A stretch of DNA of 64,000 nt from Poa pratensis (lineage: Eukaryota > Streptophyta > Magnoliopsida > Poales > Poaceae). The stretch spans positions 4,986,192 through 5,050,191 of the forward strand of contig CAMZMU010000012.1 in the NCBI GenBank assembly GCA_947311845.1. Direction: 5' to 3'. The translations under genes were made by a program, and so were the position numbers. Each line of letters opens with the position of its first letter. The stretch's first letter is position 1. Positions 56,210-64,000 of the stretch are shown here, one piece after another. The notes below the pieces were generated by a model. It worked only from the letters and a program-made list of their open reading frames with translations. It ran no database searches and was not told where the DNA came from.

Positions 56210-57077
56210 TACCGATGGCAATGGGTACCCATTACCCGCATACCCAGTGGGTATTTACCCATTAGGGTAAGGGTTTGGTAAAAAATTTACCCATGGGTAA
56301 GAAATTGGTTAAAAGTGTGTACCCCGTGGGTATTACGGGTGCGGGTATGGTGAAGTAGTACCCATACCCGTATACCCACATACCCATCTATTTTTGTTTT
56401 TTAGCATGTAGGTCCATGGTATATAGGGTTATTTTAGGGAAAATACTCGAAACACTAACCAACTACCTAATTCTCGTTTATTTTCCATACGTGCGCAACT
56501 TAATTTTTGCATGATTCACAATTCTCAGTCAATTCTCGCCCACGTCGTTTCCACTCCAGTATCCACTACTTTTAGATCGATATGGCAATCTCCCTACCAG
56601 CTCCTCGTCACCACCCTGCCCTTCCCCAACCAAGTAGCCATCGGCTCCGCCAGTCCGCCATCCCGCCCTCTCCGTACACACTCCCCTGGACGCGGTAGCC
56701 GGCTCGGCCACACCCGCGACCGCTCGCCATGGATACTGGCGGAGGCGGCTCCGAGTGGATGAATGTGTTGTTTTGTTTTTCATTTTCATTTTCATATACA
56801 TTGTGTTATTTTATTGCTTATTTTCATACATATATGATTCGTTTGCCGAATCAGTGGATTAATGAGCATATATGTCGATGGTTTTCTTATATATTATGGA
56901 TGAATGACTTGTTTGGTGGGTTTACCCGCGGGTTTTCAATACCCACGCGGGTACGGGTATGGTATAAAAATTGTACCAAGATGAGGGTGTGGGTGTGGGT
57001 GTGGTTAAGATACGAGGACGCGGGTGCGGGTATGGTTAAGCTCTACCCACACCCAATGGGTGCGGGTGCCATCGGTA
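56210..57077. mobile_element. Non-autonomous hAT, 868 bp, with ACCC/GGGT-rich ends
   Basis: Inverted ends TACCGATGGCA with 'atgggtaccc'-type text on both sides. The exact 8-bp duplication GATGGTAT flanks it (56202-56209 and 57078-57085). About 200 bp at each end is packed with direct and inverted 'gggtatacccg', 'tacccatgggta'-like units. The AT-rich middle has no transposase. Confidence 0.9.
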
Positions 57078-57099
57078 GATGGTATGGCAGGCGCACCTC

Positions 57100-58715
57100 T
57101 GATAACGTGGGACACACATTCGTTGGGAGACCCCAAGAGGAAGGTATGAAGCAGTGCAGCAACAAGTTTCCCTCAGTAAGATACCAAGGTTATCAGATCC
57201 AGTAGGAGCAAGAAGCACTTCTGAAGGTTGTCAACGGTGCCAGAAAAGTACTTGCGTGTGGAAGGGAGTTCGGCTGTTGACGTGGAACCTGCACACAACA
57301 CAATCAAACTACTTTGCCCCAACGAAACAGGAAGGGTGTCAATCTTCCTGGCTTGCTGAAAACAAAGGATTAAACGTATGGTGTGAAAAATAGTGTTTAA
57401 TTGCAGAGAATGAAAAGGAACAATGATTGCAGTTGGTTGTATTATTAGTGTAAAAGAATGGACCGGGGTCCACAGTTCACTAGCGGTGTCTCTCCATAAA
57501 AGATAACTAACATGCTGGGTGAACAAATTACAGCTGGGCAATTGACAAAATATTGAGCGCATGACAATGCATATATATGACATGATGATTACTATGATAT
57601 TCATGTGGGCATTACGACAAAATACATAGACCGTTATCCAACAGCGTCTATGACTAATAATCCACCTCCAGATTGTCATACCGAGTTCCCCGTTGGTATT
57701 AAGTTGCAAGCAACGGATAATCGCATTAAGTAATGTGCGTAATGTAAACAAATGCATTAGACCTAACGGCGCACCCTTAAGCTAAGCATCGGTTATTTTA
57801 TCCCTAGTGGCAACAGCACATCCACAATCTTAGAAGTTGCTGTCACTCTCCCAGATTATCGGAGGCATGAACCCACTATCTAGCATAAATACTAACTCTT
57901 GGAATTACAAACATCTACTTGGCCAAAGCATCTACTAGTAACGGAAAGCATGCAAGATCATAAATAACATATAAGATAGATTGATAATCAACTTGACATA
58001 GTATTCAATATTCATCGGATCCCAGCAAACACAACATGTAGCATTACAATAAGATGATCTTGATCATGATAGGCAGATCACAAGATCTAAACATGATAGC
58101 ATAAAGTGGAGAGACAACCATCTAGCTACTTCTATGGACCCGTAGTCCAAAGATGAACTACTCACGCATCACTCCGGAGGCAGGCATGGTGATGTAGAGC
58201 CCTCCGGTGATGATTCCCCTCTCCGGCAGGGTGCCGGGAAGAGCTTCAGAACCCTCCCGAGCTAGGGTTGACGACGGCGGCGGCTACGGAACTTTTCGTG
58301 GATGGAGGCTCGGGTGTCTAGGGTTTTCCCGTGAAGATGAATAAATAGGCGAAAGGGCGGCGGCTGGAGCGACCCGGGGGGCCCACACCCCACCACGGCG
58401 TGGTTGGAGGGGGGCCGCGCCGCCCTAGGGTGTGGCGCTCTCCTCGGTCGCCTCCGTCTCTCCTTTGGACTTCGTGTACGTGTTGAAAAAATAGGAGGTC
58501 ATGTCCAGGTTTCGTCCAATTCCGAGAATATTTCCATAGCAGCTTTTTTGAAATACAAAAACAACAGAAAACAGGAACTGACACTGTGGCATCTTGTTAA
58601 TAGGTTAGTCCCAGAAAATGCATAAAAATGCTATGAATTATATGTAAAACATGTAACAATTGGTATAATATCAACATGGAACATCAGAAATTATAGATAC
58701 GTTTGAGACGTATCA
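57100..58715 (-). mobile_element. LTR of a Triticeae-type retrotransposon (E1), minus strand
   Basis: On the plus strand it starts TGATAACG and ends 'gagacgtatca'; on the minus strand it begins TGATACGTCTCAAACG. Directly outside at 58716-58730 is 'agcatccccaagctt', a polypurine tract read on the minus strand, so this is the 3' LTR. It contains the module 'ccccaagaggaaggtatga' ... 'gtggaacctgcacac', shared with 62788 onward, and 'attccgagaatatttcc' near 58517. No protein coding. The superfamily is probably Gypsy, by resemblance only. Confidence 0.6.
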
Positions 58716-59890
58716 AGCATCCCCAAGCTTAGTTCTACTCGTCCTCGAGTAGGTAAAACGATAAAAACAAAATAATTTCTTAGGTGACATGCTACCATCA
58801 TAATCTTGATCAAATAGTATTGTAAAGCACATCTTATGAATGAAGTGATCCAGGTCAATGGTCTATAGTTTGCTAGCAAGTAGATAATGAGCAAACAACT
58901 GAATCATATAAGCAAAAACTTTTCATGAATAGTACTTTCGAGACAAGCATCAAAGAGTTTTGCATAAGAGTTAACTCATAAAGCAATAGATTCTAAGTAA
59001 AAGGTATTTAACCAACACAAAGGAAGATTTAAGTTTCAGCAATTGCTTTCAACTTTCAACATATATATCTCATGGATATTTGTCAACACAAAGCAATATA
59101 ATGAGTGCAATATACAAGCATATAAAAATTGTTGCACCAAAGTTGACACTAGTGTTTGCTTCTGAGATAGAAAGAAGTAGGAAAACTGACTCAACATAAA
59201 AGTAAAAGAAAGGCCCTTCGTAGAGGGAAGCAGGGATTAAATCATGTGCTAGAGCTTTTTGAGTTTTTGAAATCATATAGAGAGTAAAAATAAGTTTTGG
59301 GAGGTGTTTGTTAATTGTCAACGAATCAGAAGATGGAAAAGTACAATATGACCCCTGCCAACCAGACTTTTAAGAGCGGCTCCCATGAAGGACGTTATTT
59401 CTACCAGCAAGGCAGATCATCCCTCTTCTCTTTTGTTTACACATGCAGATATTTCACTGTTTTTTCATTGCTTGACTGATAAATCAGGGAAAAAATGTGA
59501 AGAGAATTAAGCGCTTAAAGTTGTAATTAATTGGGACTGGGCACCCCATTTGCTAGCTCTTTTTGCAAAATTAATGGATAAGCGGATATATATGCATCTA
59601 GTTCGGTGGTAAAGTCTGTTTGACAGTTGACATAAAGACATCCACCCCGTCCTCATGAGCTTGGTAAACATTGACACAAAAAGGAGTAATAATTTTTGAA
59701 TAGTTTAAAGGTAGCACATGAAAAATTTACTTGGAGTGGCAAGGAAATACCACATATAGGTAGTTATGGTGGACACAAATGGCATGGATTTTGGCTCAAG
59801 GTTTTGGATGCACGAGAAGCATTCCCTCTCAGTACAACGTTTAGGCTAGCAAGGTTATTTGAAGCAAACACATGATATCAGCCGACACAG
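58716..59890 (-). other. Internal, non-coding retrotransposon sequence (E1)
   Basis: Begins with the polypurine tract and 'ctactcgtcctcgagtagg', and continues as AT-rich text without gag or pol frames. Likely the degenerate 3' internal region of element E1. Confidence 0.5.
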
Positions 59891-61413
59891 TGATGACTCC
59901 CAAGTGCAGGAGATCAATTGTAGTACCTTTCGAATAGAAAAGGTTGTCGAACCCACGAGGAGCTGAAGGTATTGGTTAGTAAGAATGATAAATTGACAAT
60001 AAAAGATGCAAGTGTTTTTGTGTTTTCGGTTGTATAATTGCAAGACAGTAAAAATGCAGCAGACAAATAGTAGCAGGTGACAGCTCTCAAAGAGAGAAAA
60101 GCCCAATCCTCTATGCAGCAAGAGGACAAGCTCAAGTGTGTATTTCTTATAAGTGGAGAACGTTCCCAAGGGCTACCTAGACTTCATGGCATAAATATTT
60201 CTAGAACAACAAAGTAGCATTTTGTCAAGTTTTAATCTTCTTAGGACGGAGCCATTATTAGGTATAGCTAAATAAATATACTAAACCTCTTATGATGGAT
60301 CTTGTGGCCAAGTAAATGACTGCACAAGAGTTATTAAGATATAAAATCCCACCATAGCATTACACTCTAAGGTCCCCGATATTAATCCCCTCATAAAGTA
60401 ACTTCATAATTCGGTCTCAGGTTTACATGTCCTCCCAAGTCTCCCTCACTCCATTACACTACGGTGTTCTCCTATGAGCCCATCTAGGTTAAGTGATGTG
60501 CAGTCGACGTTCGCACAACACCATCATAGAATTACATAAAAAGATAAACACTAGACAAAATACCAACACATGTTATATATAGATCATTGCCAATCCATCC
60601 TATGCCCCCTGGAACATGAGAGAACTACTCACAACGTGAAGACATGATGTGATTCAGTGGTATAAATGATACAACACAATCTGAAAATATAGTCTCACCA
60701 CAAAACAATGACAAGTAGCTACTCATACACAGGTAGAATAGCACTTAAACAATAGCCAGGGTTCAACAATCTCAAACTATGAGGGGGATGAAGTGGATCA
60801 CGAAGATGGTGATGGAGATGGTGCTGGTCTTGACGTTGGTGTTGATGGAGACTCCGGAGGGGGGATGGAGGAGCCTTCCGGAGGTGATTCCGGCAGCGTT
60901 TCGCCCCTCCGATCTTCTCCGGCGGCAGCCTTTTGTCTTCTGTTTCGTGTGTTTCGTGTTTCTCCGCCGCCTCCTCGTGAAACTCCTCGGGAGACTCTTT
61001 TTATAGTTGGTTTTAGGTCAAGACGAAGCCACAGAGACGAAAACGGACGGCATCGGAGCCACGAGGGGGAAAAGAGGTGGTCCCACGCGGCCAGGGAATC
61101 TGACCGCGTGGGACCCTCTAGTTTACAGCTGGCTGGGCTGCTGGTCTTCATTTTAGGCCCATTGCGTTCGTCTAAAAAATTCTGAACCGTGCTCTTTGGC
61201 CTTGCCCTTTTTGGAGTCCCGAAGCTCCCGGAAAGTCCGAAACCCTAAAAAAGACGTTTTCTGGAAAACAGAGTTAGAACCAAAAGAGGGGGGATTGTTT
61301 AGAAAATCCCCGAAATCATTATAAAACATGAATATAACATCATATAAGTTGCAAATAAGTTGGAATATCAAGTAATAAAATGTAAAGTTCATGTATGCAT
61401 TTTACATGCATCA
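59891..61413 (-). mobile_element. LTR of a second retrotransposon (E2), minus strand
   Basis: Plus strand starts TGATGACTCCCAAGTGCAGG and ends 'tttacatgcatca'; on the minus strand it begins TGATGCATGTAAAATGC. 'acatccccaagctt' (61414-61427) follows as the polypurine tract, so it too is a 3' LTR in the same orientation. 1.5 kb. The GC-rich part at 60780-61180 is probably the LTR transcript leader rather than a gene. Confidence 0.55.
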
Positions 61414-62759
61414 ACATCCCCAAGCTTAACCAATACTCGTCCTCGAGTATGAAGGTGATAAAACTAACATGGACTTTGCATTTTAATACTATCAATGGAT
61501 ATCAAAGATGATTATTATTGCTACATAGAGTCAAATGATTCATTCTTCAAAGGAGTAGCAATATACAAGATAGATTATGAAGTGATACCAAATATTCAAT
61601 GTAAGGATGTTCAATGATAATTCACAAAGTGTAACATAGAAGAAAGTACTATGGTCCAAATGTATGCATAATGAAAAGTAAAAACATCCTATAATGGTCA
61701 TAGAGTATTCTTGCAATTCTGAATATAAAAGGTGGACACATTGGAAAGATATATAAATAAGTAGAGGTAAAGCATGAATAAGTTTCATCTAACTTCCAAA
61801 CACTTCTACTTAAGTTAATGCTTGCAATGTGGTAGTCATTGGTGTGGAGCTCTCATTACCCCTATCATAGCATCTTGAATGATTAATGTTTAAAGTGAAA
61901 GCAAATATGAGTGGTGTGCTTGACAATGTATTGGTTGAATGTCTCATGTCCCTTGAATACAAGTACCTACACCATGTGTTACTCACTTTGGTCCACAAAG
62001 TAAATTCAAATAAAGGTCATTGCAAGTAATAATAGTATCATCAAGAACTGCACTGGGGTACCTATTGCCCCTTGACATGAACAATCCCATGTCAAAACAA
62101 CAAGACAAACAGACAATGAACAATCTCAGCACTCTTTTATTTACTATGGGTATAGCTTTTTATTATGAGGTGCATCACTGAATGAACATTATGGTTATGC
62201 TGTAAATTTCCACCATGAATGATGCATGGCTTAGATTAGCGACCCAAGCATTTCTCTAACCATTTATACAAACTCTTTGAACTTACTAAGTATCCACATT
62301 CATTTCACCCATGATAGGCATCCATAAACAAAAGTATATGACATCAACTAAATATAAATAAGTGCAATGTTGAAAGCTTGCCATGTGACAGCACATATGG
62401 GCTAACTCCCAACCAAAACTATTGTCAAGCCCACAACTTCATAATTTTAATCACAATGGTTCATGCTTTTTAAGTGCAATAAAAGTAAAGTGTGCATCAA
62501 GTTCGTGAGAGTTTTTTAACCAACTTTTCCCATAACAATCAATAACATAAGCATTTTAATTCAGAAGTATAGATAATACAATATAACATGATAAACATAC
62601 TCGGAATAGCATAAAACTAATAGGTAGATATGGTGGACTCACTAGAAAAACTTTGGTTGAAGGTGTTGGAAAACAAGTTTTTACTTGTTGGAATTTTTGG
62701 GCTAGTGCTAGCTCTAAGTTGACGAGGGAATATCTCCCCGGCAACAGTGCCAGAAACTC
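61414..62759 (-). other. Internal, non-coding retrotransposon sequence
   Basis: AT-rich text without pol motifs. Its right edge, read on the minus strand, is 'tggcactgttgccgggga', the post-LTR start text common to these elements. An internal region of about 1.3 kb is far too short for an autonomous element. Confidence 0.5.
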
Positions 62760-64000
62760 TGCTTGTACGTCACACGTCAGTTGGGAACCCCAAGAGGAAG
62801 GTATGATGAGTGCAGCGGCAAGTTTTCCCTCAGTATGAAACCAAGGTTTAATCGAACCAGTAGGAAAACGAGGTTGCTTCGAAGGTGTTGGTGAAGGAGT
62901 GTAGTGCGGCGCAACACCAGGGATTCCGGTGCCAACGTGGAACCTGCACAACACAATCAAATTACTTTGCCTCAACTTAACAGTGAGGTTGTCAATCTCA
63001 CCGGCTTGCTGAAAACAAAGGGTTAAACGAGAGTACTTTCTTTAAAAAAACTAACAGCTCCGAATAAGAGATGCATGCAAAACAGGAGCTAAAAGCATAG
63101 CAATAACTAGACAAGAATACTCAACAAGTATAAGTGAAGAATAGGAGTATTCATATGAAAAAGCGAAGCGTGTCTCTCTCCCAATCAAGAATGCTAGGGT
63201 CCAATCAAGTTGACCATAAGAAAAATAAAATACTGAAAATAAAAGGCACACAGACGCTCCAAGTAAAGCACATATGATGTGAAAGAATTAAAATATAGTT
63301 TCACTAGAGATGACCTGATAAGTTGCTGATGAAGAAGGGGATGCCCAAGGCATCCCCAAGCTTAGACGCTTGAGTCTTCTTGAAATATGATGGGGTGATC
63401 CATGGGAGCATCCCCAAGCTTAAGCTCTTCACTCTTCTTGATCACATTATCATCCTTCTCTCTTGACCCTTGAAAACTTCCGCCACACCAAACTCAGAGT
63501 AATTCTCATTAGAGGGTTAGTGCATAATCAAAAACTCACATGTTCTATAAGGACACAAACATGACCGTTACTTTTAACATTAACTACTGCCACTGATGTT
63601 ATGTGAAGCTCTTCACCCTAAAAAGAATTCTACTCAACACTAGTAAAGAGAGAATGCGAAAAAAAAGGCAGAATCTGTCTAAACAGAACAGTCTGTAAAG
63701 ACGATTTTTTTGAGTCACTTACGTTGCTCAGATCGAAAAAACTCAAAACTAACAAAAGATGCGTACATATCTGAGGATCACGCACAAAAATTTGCAGATT
63801 TAAATATTTTTTCTGTGATTTTATAGAAGTAAAACGGTGAACAGCAGAAATTTGTTCCTGCGCAGAAATCCAAATCTAGCATCATCTTCCTATTAGAGGC
63901 TCCACTTGGCACAATGATGGCGTGTAGTTGACGGGAAAAATATTCTGCAGGAAGCTTCGTATCTTCCCCGGCAACGGCGCCAGAAAACACTCTTGATGAC
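62760..64000 (-). mobile_element. Further LTR-retrotransposon sequence, related to E1
   Basis: The stretch 62788-63030 repeats the E1 module at 57131-57370 in the same orientation (shared 'ccccaagaggaaggtatga', 'acgtggaacctgcaca', 'gcttgctgaaaacaaa'). After it the sequence diverges from E1. 'gcatccccaagctt' recurs near 63351 and 63408. Near 63966 'ccccggcaacggcgccaga' appears again, so another element starts or continues beyond the window edge. Confidence 0.55.

Noticed and set aside
60793..61185. Plus-strand 130-codon acidic/Arg-rich frame
   Set aside because: It lies within an LTR leader-like GC-rich block, both strands are open, and no domain is present.

Overview
The window reads as nuclear DNA of a grass, most likely a member of the Triticeae (wheat, barley, rye and relatives). 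Three intron-rich plant genes sit in a background of TA-flanked Stowaway MITEs, Tourist MITEs, LINEs, Helitrons, Mutator and hAT elements. A right-hand block carries non-coding LTR-retrotransposon modules of a kind common in Triticeae. From memory, and unverified, rice has an ARF and a U2AF35-related CCCH gene close together on chromosome 2 (about Os02g0557200-Os02g0557500). That would suggest a Triticeae group 6 location.

Layout. 1-3.8 kb: no recognisable gene; a 1.4 kb foldback between two diverged copies of a promoter-like segment. 3.9-10 kb: a nine-exon minus-strand gene for a U2AF35-related/ZRSR2-type splicing factor, with an apparent one-base frame break in exon 8. 10.6-12.75 kb: a Stowaway and a decayed LINE cut by a foldback MITE. 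13-16.8 kb: a plus-strand RING-H2 (ATL7-like) ubiquitin ligase gene. 18.0-22.6 kb: a 14-exon minus-strand auxin response factor, convergent with the RING gene. These three are the only convincing protein genes with a cellular role; they do not form a pathway.

23.4-34.6 kb is repeat-rich: a hAT with a broken transposase, two A-tailed retroposons with long target-site duplications, nested MITEs, a small Mutator-like element, and two copies of a roughly 0.8 kb host segment that took different insertions. 34.6-38.8 kb is a 4.06 kb LINE inserted inside a Stowaway. 39.1-40.4 kb is an AIG1/IAN (GIMAP-type) GTPase pseudogene.

41.0-52.2 kb is an end-to-end and nested stack of Helitrons. It is recognised from CTAG plus hairpin ends, TC starts and A/T insertion sites, and it hosts a 4 kb Mutator element with a broken transposase and captured gene pieces. 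52.3-57.1 kb holds a DUF1685-like fragment, a 5'-truncated LINE and a non-autonomous hAT. 57.1-64 kb is LTR-retrotransposon debris with no usable coding capacity.

Exon boundaries were placed by reading GT/AG sites and frame continuity by eye. Family assignments come from recognisable motifs. No database search was possible.
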